This document shows positions 1-5,963 of a stretch of 5,963 bases of DNA, piece after piece. The DNA lies in the NCBI GenBank assembly GCA_905236665.1, contig CAJONF010000281.1, forward strand, positions 1 to 5,963, written 5' to 3'. The notes under the pieces are model-generated. The model was not told where the DNA came from, made no database searches, and was given only the letters and a program-made list of their open reading frames with translations. This DNA is from an uncultured Selenomonadaceae bacterium. Lineage in GTDB: Bacteria > Bacillota > Negativicutes > Selenomonadales > Selenomonadaceae. A program made the position numbers and the translations under genes. Numbering within the stretch: the stretch's first letter is position 1; each line of letters starts with the position of its first letter.

Positions 1-4
1 AACT

Positions 5-10
5 GGAGGA
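5..10 (+). promoter_or_regulatory. Shine-Dalgarno site of sufC
   Basis: GGAGGA ends 6 nt before the TTG at 17. It supports TTG as the sufC start, since no ATG or GTG lies in frame between the window edge and this codon. Confidence 0.8.
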
Positions 11-16
11 ATTACT

Positions 17-751
17 TTGCTTGATATAAAAAATCTTTATGCACGGGCGGGCGACAAAGAAATTTTGCACGGATTAAATCTGCGCGTCGCCAAAGGAGAA
101 ATTCACGTTATCTTAGGTCCGAACGGTAGCGGCAAATCCACGCTGATGAATGTTATTCTTGGTCACCCGAAATACGAAATCACAAGCGGAGAAATTTTTT
201 TTGAGGGCGACGACTTAACCGCGCTGAAAACTTTTGAGCGTGCGCGGCGCGGAATTTTTCTATCTTTTCAAAATCCGGAAGAAATCCCCGGCATCACCGT
301 TGAAAATATGCTCAGGACTGCTCGACAAGCGATAACCGGTGAAAAAATTAAAATCCTGCAGTTTCATAAAGAATTGCTCGCGCTTATGAAAGAATTGCAA
401 ATCGCGCCCGAATACGCCAACCGTTACATGAACGTTGGCTTTAGCGGCGGTGAAAAAAAACGTAACGAAATTTTGCAACTGCTCACGCTCAATCCTAAAC
501 TTGCCCTGCTTGATGAAACTGACAGCGGACTTGACGTGGACGCTGTGGAAATTGTTTCAAGCGGCGTGGCGAAATTCCATAACGAAAATAATTCCTGCAT
601 AATCATCACGCACAACGCGCAGATTTTAAAACATTTGCCCGTTACCCACGCGCATATTTTGTTGAACGGGCAGATTGTCAAAGACGGTGGCGCGGAACTC
701 GTCAACGAAGTTTCTGAACACGGTTACGCGCAATTCGAGGTTGAGCCATGA
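17..751 (+). CDS. sufC: SufC, Fe-S cluster assembly ABC-type ATPase
   Basis: This is the cytosolic ATPase subunit of the SUF Fe-S cluster assembly scaffold. In the family it binds SufB (and SufD where present), and ATP-driven dimerisation reshapes the scaffold for cluster formation. All nucleotide-binding motifs are visible in the 244 aa: Walker A GPNGSGKST (34-42), Q-loop Gln85, the signature GFSGGEKKRNE (141-151), Walker B LALLDE (162-167), D-loop SGLD (170-173) and the switch His199. The SGGEKKRNE and ETDSGLDVDA strings are SufC-specific and separate it from transport ATPases; there are no membrane segments. Length is usual for the family (about 245-260). The TTG start is chosen because GGAGGA lies 6 nt upstream and MLDIKNL matches the usual SufC N-terminus. 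It overlaps sufB by 4 nt (ATGA). One oddity: Asn200 follows the switch His where E. coli SufC has Tyr. The promoter lies outside the window. Confidence 0.96.
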   Translation: MLDIKNLYARAGDKEILHGLNLRVAKGEIHVILGPNGSGKSTLMNVILGHPKYEITSGEIFFEGDDLTALKTFERARRGIFLSFQNPEEIPGITVENMLRTARQAITGEKIKILQFHKELLALMKELQIAPEYANRYMNVGFSGGEKKRNEILQLLTLNPKLALLDETDSGLDVDAVEIVSSGVAKFHNENNSCIIITHNAQILKHLPVTHAHILLNGQIVKDGGAELVNEVSEHGYAQFEVEP

Positions 752-2142
752 AAAATTACATTGCAGATATTGAGCGGGCGTTGTATGACGTACGCGACGC
801 AGATAAATCGATTTATAAAAGTGACGCCGGCTTGACGGAAGAAATTATCCGAGACATTTCAGCCAGAAAAAAAGATCCGCCGTGGATGCTGGATTTTCGG
901 TTAAAATCGCTGGAGACTTATAAAAAAATTGGCTTGCCGACATGGGGGCCCGACATTAGCGCATTAAACATGGACGAAATTGTTACTTATGTTAAGCCGA
1001 ACGCTAAACAGGTCGACGATTGGTCGCAGGTGCCCGACGAAATTAAAAGAACTTTTGACAGGCTGGGAATCCCCGACGCAGAAAAAAAATCGCTCGCGGG
1101 CGTGGGTGCACAATATGATTCGGAGGTTGTTTATCACAGCATACAGAAACGCTTGACGGATTTGGGCGTTGTCTATACGGACATGGAAACCGCGCTGATT
1201 GAACATGAAGACATTGTTAAAGAATATTTTATGACGCTCGTCCCACCTAAAGATCACAAGTTCGCCGCGTTACATGGTGCAGTTTGGTCGGGAGGCAGTT
1301 TTGTTTATGTGCCGGCTGGCGTTGACGTGAAAATCCCGTTGCAATCTTATTTCAGATTAAATGCGGCGGGCGCGGGACAATTTGAACACACGCTGATAAT
1401 CATTGAACCTGGTGCGAAGTTGCATTTCATCGAAGGTTGCTCGGCTCCCCGCTACAACGTAACGAATTTGCACGCGGGTTGCGTCGAACTTTTTGTTAAG
1501 GAAGGGGCGCGGCTCCGCTATTCCACGATTGAAAATTGGTCGCGAAATATGATGAACCTTAATACAAAACGTGCGCTTGTTGAAAAAAACGCGCTGATTG
1601 AATGGGTTAGCGGCTCTTTTGGTTCCCAGGTGTCTATGCTGTATCCTTGCAGTGTTTTGCACGGCGAAGGGGCGCGAGCTGAATTTACCGGCGTGACATT
1701 TGCTGGGCGCGGACAAAATTTAGATACCGGCGCAATCGTTGTTCATGCGGCTCCGAAAACTTCTGCAAACATCAACACGCGCACAATTTCTAAATCGGGC
1801 GGCGCGGCTACTTATCGTTCAGCTGTTAAGGTCACGAAAAATGCGCCCTTTGCTAAATGTTCTGTCAACTGTGAATCGCTCATGCTCGACGACGAATCCC
1901 GCTCCGACACCCTGCCTGTCATGGATATTGAAGGTGACGAAGCCGATATCGGGCACGAAGCCAAAATCGGCAGAATTTCTGAAGAGGCTGTCTTTTATCT
2001 AATGGCGCGTGGCATTTCCGAGAATGAGGCGCGGGCAATGATTGTTCGCGGATTTGTTGAACCAATCGCCAAAGAATTGCCGCTTGAATACGCCGTTGAA
2101 ATGAATAATTTAATTAATTTGGAACTGGAAGGACAATTATAA
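748..2142 (+). CDS. sufB: SufB, Fe-S cluster assembly scaffold protein
   Basis: SufB is the scaffold on which the SUF system builds Fe-S clusters, working in complex with SufC. At 464 aa it has normal full length. The N-terminal region carries the conserved stretch GLTEEIIRDIS...PPWMLDFRLK...PTWGPDIS (about 28-71). The beta-helix core includes GAVWSGGSFVYVP and EGCSAP (Cys231, position of E. coli Cys254). The C-terminal part has NCESLMLDDESRSDTLP, with Cys375 at the place of the essential E. coli Cys405, and GHEAKIGRIS with His403 and Glu404 matching the E. coli His433/Glu434 pair. RGISENEARAMIVRGFVEPIAKELPLEYAVEMN is typical of SufB rather than SufD. The ATG overlaps the sufC stop, and GAGG at 737-740 inside sufC gives a 7-nt SD spacing, so the two are translationally coupled. 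Its stop overlaps the convergent comF by 6 bp. No sufD, sufS or sufU follows, so SufB may act here as a homodimer (inference). Confidence 0.96.
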   Translation: MKNYIADIERALYDVRDADKSIYKSDAGLTEEIIRDISARKKDPPWMLDFRLKSLETYKKIGLPTWGPDISALNMDEIVTYVKPNAKQVDDWSQVPDEIKRTFDRLGIPDAEKKSLAGVGAQYDSEVVYHSIQKRLTDLGVVYTDMETALIEHEDIVKEYFMTLVPPKDHKFAALHGAVWSGGSFVYVPAGVDVKIPLQSYFRLNAAGAGQFEHTLIIIEPGAKLHFIEGCSAPRYNVTNLHAGCVELFVKEGARLRYSTIENWSRNMMNLNTKRALVEKNALIEWVSGSFGSQVSMLYPCSVLHGEGARAEFTGVTFAGRGQNLDTGAIVVHAAPKTSANINTRTISKSGGAATYRSAVKVTKNAPFAKCSVNCESLMLDDESRSDTLPVMDIEGDEADIGHEAKIGRISEEAVFYLMARGISENEARAMIVRGFVEPIAKELPLEYAVEMNNLINLELEGQL

Positions 2143-2817
2143 AAAATTTTCGCCAAAGTTAGAGGCGAACGCCAACACAAAAATTTTTTCCGCGCCCAAA
2201 GATTTTAAAACTTTTGCACATTCTTTGCAGGTCGTGCCCGTGGTGAAAATGTCGTCAACGATTAAAATCTTTTTTCCGCGCAGATCAACTTGTTCAACCG
2301 GAGCAAATACGCCGCTCAAAACTTTTTCACGTTCAGATTTACCCATGTTGTAAAGTTTTGGAGTTTCCCGCGTCCTAATCAAAAGATTTTTCAGCGGGAG
2401 ATTTTTTTTTGCCAACCACTCCTCAAAAATTTTTTCCGTCTGATTAAAGCCGCGCTCTTTAAATCGTCCTTGGTGAATCGGCACGGGTACGACGAAATCA
2501 ATTTCTTTAAGCAACCATAAAATTTCATCGCGGCTTGAAACGCTGTCCAAAATTTTTTTCAGCGCAGGTACAACGCTCAAATCATTATCGAATTTTAGTT
2601 TACGGAGCATATTACGCGAACCACCATGATATTTTGTCACGCGCAAAACTTTTTCAATCGGCGCGAAGTCTTCGTCACAAAAATTCACGTGTAAAATTTT
2701 TTCCGCACACGCCGTGCACAGCTGATAACGTTCATCGACAATCTCTCGGCAAACGGGACATCGCGGCGGGAAAATAAAATAAATCAACGCCTCCCACAAC
2801 TCGCGAAAAAAATTCAT
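2137..2817 (-). CDS. comF: ComF family protein (zinc finger plus phosphoribosyltransferase-like domain)
   Basis: This cytosolic ComF-family protein is related to proteins needed for DNA uptake in natural transformation and to GntX. The biochemical role of the family is not settled. The 226 aa (usual 210-245) show an N-terminal four-cysteine zinc ribbon, CPVC at 20-23 and CTAC at 34-37, preceded by the typical hydrophobic FIFPP. The family block VVPVPIHQGRFKERGFNQTE spans 109-128. The PRPP-binding loop ILIVDDIFTTGTT lies at 184-196, with the acidic pair Asp188-Asp189. The ATG at 2817 is supported by GAGGTG 5 nt upstream. It lies 57 nt beyond serC but behind an intrinsic terminator, so it may depend on read-through or its own promoter. 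The last codons form a hairpin followed by T residues and the stop overlaps sufB tail to tail. Family call is firm; a role in competence here is inferred, since no other com gene is visible. Confidence 0.9.
   Translation of the reverse strand: MNFFRELWEALIYFIFPPRCPVCREIVDERYQLCTACAEKILHVNFCDEDFAPIEKVLRVTKYHGGSRNMLRKLKFDNDLSVVPALKKILDSVSSRDEILWLLKEIDFVVPVPIHQGRFKERGFNQTEKIFEEWLAKKNLPLKNLLIRTRETPKLYNMGKSEREKVLSGVFAPVEQVDLRGKKILIVDDIFTTGTTCKECAKVLKSLGAEKIFVLAFASNFGENFL
2141..2169 (-). terminator. Candidate intrinsic terminator embedded in the 3' end of comF
   Basis: Read on the minus strand, TTCGCC (2169-2164), a 9-nt loop and GGCGAA (2154-2149) form a 6-bp stem. AATTTTTT follows directly and runs into the comF stop. 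Stem and T-run are all coding (residues Phe-Ala-Ser-Asn-Phe-Gly-Glu-Asn-Phe-Leu). On the plus strand the same stem is followed by a T-run only about 15 nt later, so it is a poorer terminator for sufB. Confidence 0.5.
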
Positions 2818-2822
2818 AAGCC

Positions 2823-2828
2823 CACCTC
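2823..2828 (-). promoter_or_regulatory. Shine-Dalgarno site of comF
   Basis: On the minus strand GAGGTG lies 5 nt before the comF ATG. It starts immediately after the T8 run of the upstream serC terminator, so a transcript ending in that T-run would lack the site. Confidence 0.7.
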
Positions 2829-2852
2829 AAAAAAAATCCCCGGTTGTCGGGG
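2829..2852 (-). terminator. Intrinsic terminator after serC
   Basis: On the minus strand, CCCCG (2852-2848), loop ACAAC and CGGGG (2842-2838) form a perfect all-GC 5-bp stem, followed by A and then eight T residues (2836-2829). It lies 22 nt after the serC stop and is the clearest terminator in the window. The stem is short, so some read-through into comF is plausible. Confidence 0.75.
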
Positions 2853-2874
2853 TTATAGAATGATATTTTGCAGT

Positions 2875-3960
2875 TTAAGCGTTAGTTTTTCTGAATTTGT
2901 CCATAAAATCGGCTAAAGCCTGTGCGCCGTCAATAGGCATGGCGTTATAAATCGAGGCACGCATACCGCCAACCGAACGATGACCTTTTACGCCGCTCAA
3001 ATTATTTTCTAAAGCTTCCGCGACAAATTTTTTCTCCAAATCTTCGCTGGGCAGCCGAAAAGTTACGTTCATGAGTGAGCGCGAATCTTTTTCAGCGTGT
3101 CCGCGATAAAATCCGCCGGAATTATCAATCGCATCGTATAAAATTTTAGCTTTTATCGAATTGCGCCGCGCCATTTCCGCCAATCCGCCGCAATTTTTAA
3201 TCCATTTAGCGACTTTCCCGACCATATAAATGCTAAATGCGGGCGGCGTGTTGTAAAGAGAATTTTTATTGTAAAAAGTGTCGTATCTTAGCATGGTTGG
3301 GAGCGTTTCCAAACTTTTTTCTATGAAATTTTTACGAGCAACGACAATTACGACGCCTGCAGGTCCCAAATTTTTTTGAACACCGGCATAAATCAGCGAA
3401 AACTTTTTAAAATCGACAGGACGGCTTAACATATCGCTTGACATATCGGCAAAAAGCGGAATTTTTCCGGTTTCCGGTATGTAATGAAATTCGGTGCCGT
3501 AAATCGTGTTGTTATTGCAAATATGAAGGTACGCGGCGTCGGAATTTATGCTTAATTCATCTTGGCGGGGTACGCGGCAAAAATTTTCTTCTTTAGTTGA
3601 CGCAGAAATTTCACCAACGCCAAGATTTTTTGCCTCTTTGTAAGCATTACTGGAAAAAGTTCCGCTCAAAACGTAAAAACCGGGATTTTTTTTCGTGGCG
3701 AAATTCATCGGAATCATCGCGAACTGCAAAGACGCGCCGCCCTGAATAAATAAAACGTCGTAATCATTTCCCAAGCCCATAAGCTCCAAAATATCGGATT
3801 TTGCGGCGTTGTGAACATTTTCATAAGATTTTGAGCGGTGACTAATCTCAATAATCGACATTCCGGAGCCGTCAAAGTCCAAAAATTCGGCTTGAGCCTC
3901 CTTTAAAACCTCAAGCGGCAATGTTGCGGGACCAGGATTAAAATTATAAACGCGTTTCAT
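2875..3960 (-). CDS. serC: Phosphoserine aminotransferase SerC
   Basis: This cytosolic PLP enzyme converts 3-phosphohydroxypyruvate and glutamate to O-phosphoserine and 2-oxoglutarate, the second step of serine biosynthesis; the family also acts in pyridoxal phosphate biosynthesis in some bacteria. The 361 aa match the usual length (about 360). Visible landmarks are NFNPGPA (6-12), ISHRSKSY (39-46) with His41-Arg42 of the substrate pocket, QGGASLQF (73-80), ADMSSD (171-176) with Asp172 for the PLP ring nitrogen, YAGVQKNLGPAG (191-202) with Lys196 as the Schiff-base lysine, and the C-terminal GHRSVGGMRASIYNA (326-340) with Arg335. The ATG is preceded by GGAGG at 3975-3971, spacing 10 nt, slightly long. 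It lies 21 nt after truB, so the two are probably cotranscribed, and a terminator follows. No serA neighbour is present in the window. Confidence 0.96.
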   Translation of the reverse strand: MKRVYNFNPGPATLPLEVLKEAQAEFLDFDGSGMSIIEISHRSKSYENVHNAAKSDILELMGLGNDYDVLFIQGGASLQFAMIPMNFATKKNPGFYVLSGTFSSNAYKEAKNLGVGEISASTKEENFCRVPRQDELSINSDAAYLHICNNNTIYGTEFHYIPETGKIPLFADMSSDMLSRPVDFKKFSLIYAGVQKNLGPAGVVIVVARKNFIEKSLETLPTMLRYDTFYNKNSLYNTPPAFSIYMVGKVAKWIKNCGGLAEMARRNSIKAKILYDAIDNSGGFYRGHAEKDSRSLMNVTFRLPSEDLEKKFVAEALENNLSGVKGHRSVGGMRASIYNAMPIDGAQALADFMDKFRKTNA

Positions 3961-3981
3961 AAAAAAATTTCCTCCAATTAG

Positions 3982-4827
3982 TTAAAAAATTTTCGACGAA
4001 CGCAAATTTTCTTGTTCAATCCGTCCGACGCCCAAAAATTTATCGCCGGAAAAGATTCTCAAAAATTTTTCGTCCGCCGCATGAATTGTCGTGGGTAAAC
4101 CGTTCAAAAAAGCTTTGATTCTGTGTTCGGGCAAAAAAAACGCTGGCAAATGCGTTAAACAATCCTCAACAGGCAAAATATTTTCTGTGTTTAGTTCGTC
4201 GAGTGTCGAAGCGTCGCTCAAATTAAAATTCCCGACCTGAAGACGCGTTAAATTTTTCAATGTGGCTGGCAAATTGAGTTGTTCGCCCAAATCACGCGCC
4301 AAACTTCGGATATAAGTACCTTTTCCGCATGAAATTTCAATCGTCGCGGAAGTTTTTTCGATAGAAATTAGTTTTATATCAAAAATTTTTATGCGGCGGC
4401 TCGGCATATCGAAATTTAAATTTTTTCTGGCGAGGTCGTAAGCTTTTTGCCCGTGAATTTTTATCGCGGAGAATTTTGGCGGAGTCTGTTCAATTTCGCC
4501 GATGAAATTTTTCAGCGCAGAATTAAAATTTTCAACGGTTGGCATGGAAAAATCAGTATTTTGGGCGATAATTTTGCCGTCGAGGTCGCCGGAATCAGTA
4601 GAAATGCCAAATAAAATTTCAGCGCGGTAAATTTTTTGAGAATCGGCGAGGTATTCGATAAATTTTGTAGCCCTTCCGACCGCGATAGGCAAAACGCCAC
4701 TTGCAGCAGGATCTAGCGTGCCGGAGTGCCCGACTTTTCGCGTAGAAAAGATTTTTCGCACGAAATTAACGGCGTCATGGCTCGTCATGCCAGATTTTTT
4801 ATTTAAATTTATAAAACCGTCGTTCAA
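3982..4827 (-). CDS. truB: tRNA pseudouridine(55) synthase TruB
   Basis: TruB isomerises U55 to pseudouridine in the T-loop of nearly all tRNAs, in the cytosol. The N-terminus FINLNKKSGMTSHDAVNFVRK is canonical. The catalytic motif GHSGTLDPAASGVLP (33-47) carries the nucleophile Asp39. Further landmarks are Tyr67 in KIYRAE, TPPKFSAIKIHGQKAYDLAR (115-134) and CGKGTYIRSLARDLG (167-181) with Arg174. The last 50 or so residues fit the small PUA-like tail of bacterial TruB. At 281 aa it is slightly shorter than the usual 290-315 but has both domains. The start is TTG at 4827, chosen because AAGGAG lies 8 nt upstream and because the next in-frame ATG (residue 14) would remove conserved sequence. 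It is the first gene after the promoter at 4867-4894 and is followed 21 nt later by serC. The frequent partners rbfA and ribF are not adjacent. Confidence 0.96.
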   Translation of the reverse strand: MNDGFINLNKKSGMTSHDAVNFVRKIFSTRKVGHSGTLDPAASGVLPIAVGRATKFIEYLADSQKIYRAEILFGISTDSGDLDGKIIAQNTDFSMPTVENFNSALKNFIGEIEQTPPKFSAIKIHGQKAYDLARKNLNFDMPSRRIKIFDIKLISIEKTSATIEISCGKGTYIRSLARDLGEQLNLPATLKNLTRLQVGNFNLSDASTLDELNTENILPVEDCLTHLPAFFLPEHRIKAFLNGLPTTIHAADEKFLRIFSGDKFLGVGRIEQENLRSSKIF

Positions 4828-4835
4828 AAAAATTA

Positions 4836-4841
4836 CTCCTT
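4836..4841 (-). promoter_or_regulatory. Shine-Dalgarno site of truB
   Basis: AAGGAG on the minus strand lies 8 nt before TTG at 4827. It decides in favour of the non-ATG start, which also restores the full conserved TruB N-terminus. Confidence 0.75.
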
Positions 4842-4866
4842 GCTACCGTTACTAAAAATCTTTTTT

Positions 4867-4894
4867 ATTTTAACATATACAAAAGCTTTTGCAA
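4867..4894 (-). promoter_or_regulatory. Sigma-A-type promoter for truB-serC
   Basis: On the minus strand, a -35 box TTGCAA (4894-4889), a 16-nt spacer and a -10 box TAAAAT (4872-4867) are preceded by an extended -10 TGT (4875-4873). The start point is expected near 4860, giving a leader of about 33 nt that contains the truB Shine-Dalgarno. The elements fit the consensus well and sit in the only sizeable gap on this strand; no experiment is implied. Confidence 0.65.
4880..4891. repeat. 12-bp perfect palindrome in the truB promoter spacer
   Basis: CAAAAGCTTTTG is a perfect inverted repeat lying between the -35 and -10 boxes and overlapping the -35 box by 3 bp. It could be an operator for a dimeric repressor. 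A chance palindrome in AT-rich DNA is the alternative. Confidence 0.4.
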
Positions 4895-4918
4895 CAGCGG
4901 CAATGGGCGGGAATTTTT

Positions 4919-5963
4919 TTAATGCGTGGATAAATTTCCGTTTACAAAAGTTTTTATGATATTAAAATCATCGTCAAATAAAGTTATATCTGCCGCCTTG
5001 CCGATTTCCAAACTGCCAATCCTGTCGAAAACATTCAAATTAACGGCGGGATTTTTTGTTACCAATTCAACTCCCGCCGCCACGTCAAAACCTGTATTCG
5101 CGCAAAAATTTTTAAGAACTTCATTCATTTTGGCGATACTTCCAGCAATGGTTCCGTCTTCAAGCGTGGCACGGTTGCCTTTGACGAAAACTTTTTGCCC
5201 GCCCAATTCGCTGATACCTTCACCGACACCGCAAGCCCGAAAAGAATCAGTTATCAAAATAATTTCACTACGCGGTTTAATTTTGGCAACAAGCCTCTGC
5301 GCGGCGGGGTGCACGTGAACATTATCGGCAATAAGTTCTACAATCGCATTTGAATCAAGAGCCGCTCCGACGATACCCGGTTTTCTGTGATGAAGTCCTG
5401 TCTGCGCGTTAAAAAGGTGTGTGATATTTTTCGCGCCACGAGCAATAGCCGCCATTGCAATTTCATAAGTCGCCGCGCTGTGCCCTATTGATAGAATAAA
5501 ATTTTTAGGGATAATGGACAAATTTTCGGGGGCAACCGTCATAATTTTTATCACGTCTAAATATTTTTCAAACAGCGTAAAATCTGTAGGCAAAATATTT
5601 TCTTCAGACTGCGCACCCTTGAATTTTTTGCTGATGAAAGGTCCTTCGACGTGTGCACCGAGAATTTTTGCTCCATGAGAAAAATTTTTTCCGGCGCGAA
5701 TTCTCTCCAAAGCGCGATAAATTTTTTCAAGCGGCATGGTCATTGTAGTCGGCAAAAAACTTGTGACGCCGCATAAAGGCATGAAGTCAGCAAATTTTTG
5801 CAGAGCGTCAAGGCTGTCGTCCATTGTATCGACGCCCGCCGCGCCGTGAATGTGAATGTTTATAAATCCCGGCGAAACAAAATTATTTTCCGCGTCAATA
5901 ATTTCTGCACAGTCGATAGCCGCGCCGATAGAAATAATTTTTTCGTCGAAGTTCAACGCCGCG
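4919..5963 (-). CDS. nagA: N-acetylglucosamine-6-phosphate deacetylase NagA (5' end cut by window edge)
   Basis: NagA removes acetate from N-acetylglucosamine-6-phosphate to give glucosamine-6-phosphate, in cytosolic amino-sugar catabolism and cell-wall recycling. Residue numbers count from the TTG at 5956. The amidohydrolase metal and catalytic landmarks are SPGFINIHIHGAAGVDTMD (28-46) with HxH at 35/37, GAHVEGPF with Glu104, GHSAA with His159, THLFNAQTGLHHRKPGIVGAAL (179-200) with His180, and ITDSF with catalytic Asp237. The His159-His180 spacing of 21 equals that of E. coli His195/His216. TIAGS (269-273) and the C-terminal small beta domain (NPAVNLNVFDRIGSLEIGKAADITLFD) are intact. The frame is open to the right edge (two alanine codons precede the TTG), there is no Shine-Dalgarno there, and about 20-30 N-terminal residues of the beta domain are missing relative to the usual 380 or so. 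The start therefore lies outside the window. No clear terminator follows it before truB. Confidence 0.93.
   Translation of the reverse strand, partial: AALNFDEKIISIGAAIDCAEIIDAENNFVSPGFINIHIHGAAGVDTMDDSLDALQKFADFMPLCGVTSFLPTTMTMPLEKIYRALERIRAGKNFSHGAKILGAHVEGPFISKKFKGAQSEENILPTDFTLFEKYLDVIKIMTVAPENLSIIPKNFILSIGHSAATYEIAMAAIARGAKNITHLFNAQTGLHHRKPGIVGAALDSNAIVELIADNVHVHPAAQRLVAKIKPRSEIILITDSFRACGVGEGISELGGQKVFVKGNRATLEDGTIAGSIAKMNEVLKNFCANTGFDVAAGVELVTKNPAVNLNVFDRIGSLEIGKAADITLFDDDFNIIKTFVNGNLSTH

Noticed and set aside
1357..1716. Long minus-strand reading frame inside sufB
   Set aside because: It is antisense to strongly conserved SufB sequence, has no recognisable domain and no supporting ribosome-binding site that I can see; it is a shadow frame.
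2164..2173. GGCG-AA-CGCC mini hairpin as a sufB terminator
   Set aside because: The 2-nt loop is sterically implausible and the nearest T-run is over 10 nt away on the plus strand.
4880..4894. CAAAAGCTTTTG as a terminator for nagA
   Set aside because: The palindrome leaves little room for a loop, has only AT-rich pairing apart from a few G/C, and no T-run follows it on the minus strand. It sits inside a good promoter instead.
4887..4905. TTGC/GCAA hairpin after nagA
   Set aside because: Only a 4-bp stem with no following T-run, so it is too weak to call.
4926..5318. Plus-strand reading frame inside nagA
   Set aside because: It is antisense to conserved NagA motifs and resembles no family I know; it is best explained as a shadow frame.
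5954..5956. TTG as the start codon of nagA
   Set aside because: There is no Shine-Dalgarno in the 7 nt that remain, the frame is open to the edge, and the product would lack the N-terminal strand segment normal for NagA. It is an edge truncation, not a real start.
1..5963. CRISPR array, insertion sequence, tRNA/rRNA, riboswitch, toxin-antitoxin or defence genes
   Set aside because: No regularly spaced repeats, transposase motifs, cloverleaf-like sequences or long structured leaders were seen; nearly all bases are inside recognised housekeeping genes.

Overview
The window reads as an ordinary housekeeping stretch of a bacterial chromosome. GC content is roughly 40-45% by eye, with many A/T tracts. 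Bacillota-like Suf proteins (SufB ends in a Bacillus-type region, not an E. coli-type one), strong GGAGG-like Shine-Dalgarno sites, two TTG starts and short intrinsic terminators suggest a low-GC Gram-positive lineage. A Negativicutes/Clostridia-type anaerobe is possible, but I cannot fix the genus from sequence alone.

Layout. On the + strand, sufC (17-751) and sufB (748-2142) are translationally coupled through an ATGA overlap. They encode the ATPase and scaffold of a SUF-type Fe-S cluster assembly machine. No sufD, sufS or sufU follows, because the 3' end of sufB overlaps the 3' end of the convergent comF by 6 bp. On the - strand, in transcription order, are nagA (cut by the right edge, 5963-4919), truB (4827-3982), serC (3960-2875) and comF (2817-2137). 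A good extended -10 promoter lies in the 91-bp nagA-truB gap and probably drives truB-serC, which are 21 bp apart. A hairpin with an oligo-T run follows serC and abuts the comF ribosome-binding site. A second hairpin/T-run candidate lies inside the last codons of comF.

The genes do unrelated core jobs: Fe-S assembly, amino-sugar catabolism, tRNA psi55 formation, serine biosynthesis and a ComF-type DNA-uptake/PRTase protein. I found no mobile element, CRISPR array, RNA gene or defence system, and no credible sign of an undescribed multi-gene system. No gene-free stretch exceeds 100 bp. The observations worth a second look are regulatory and architectural: the compact sufCB pair, the two terminator arrangements around comF, a palindrome inside the truB promoter spacer, and a sharp difference in AAATTT density and base composition between sufCB and the opposite-strand genes.
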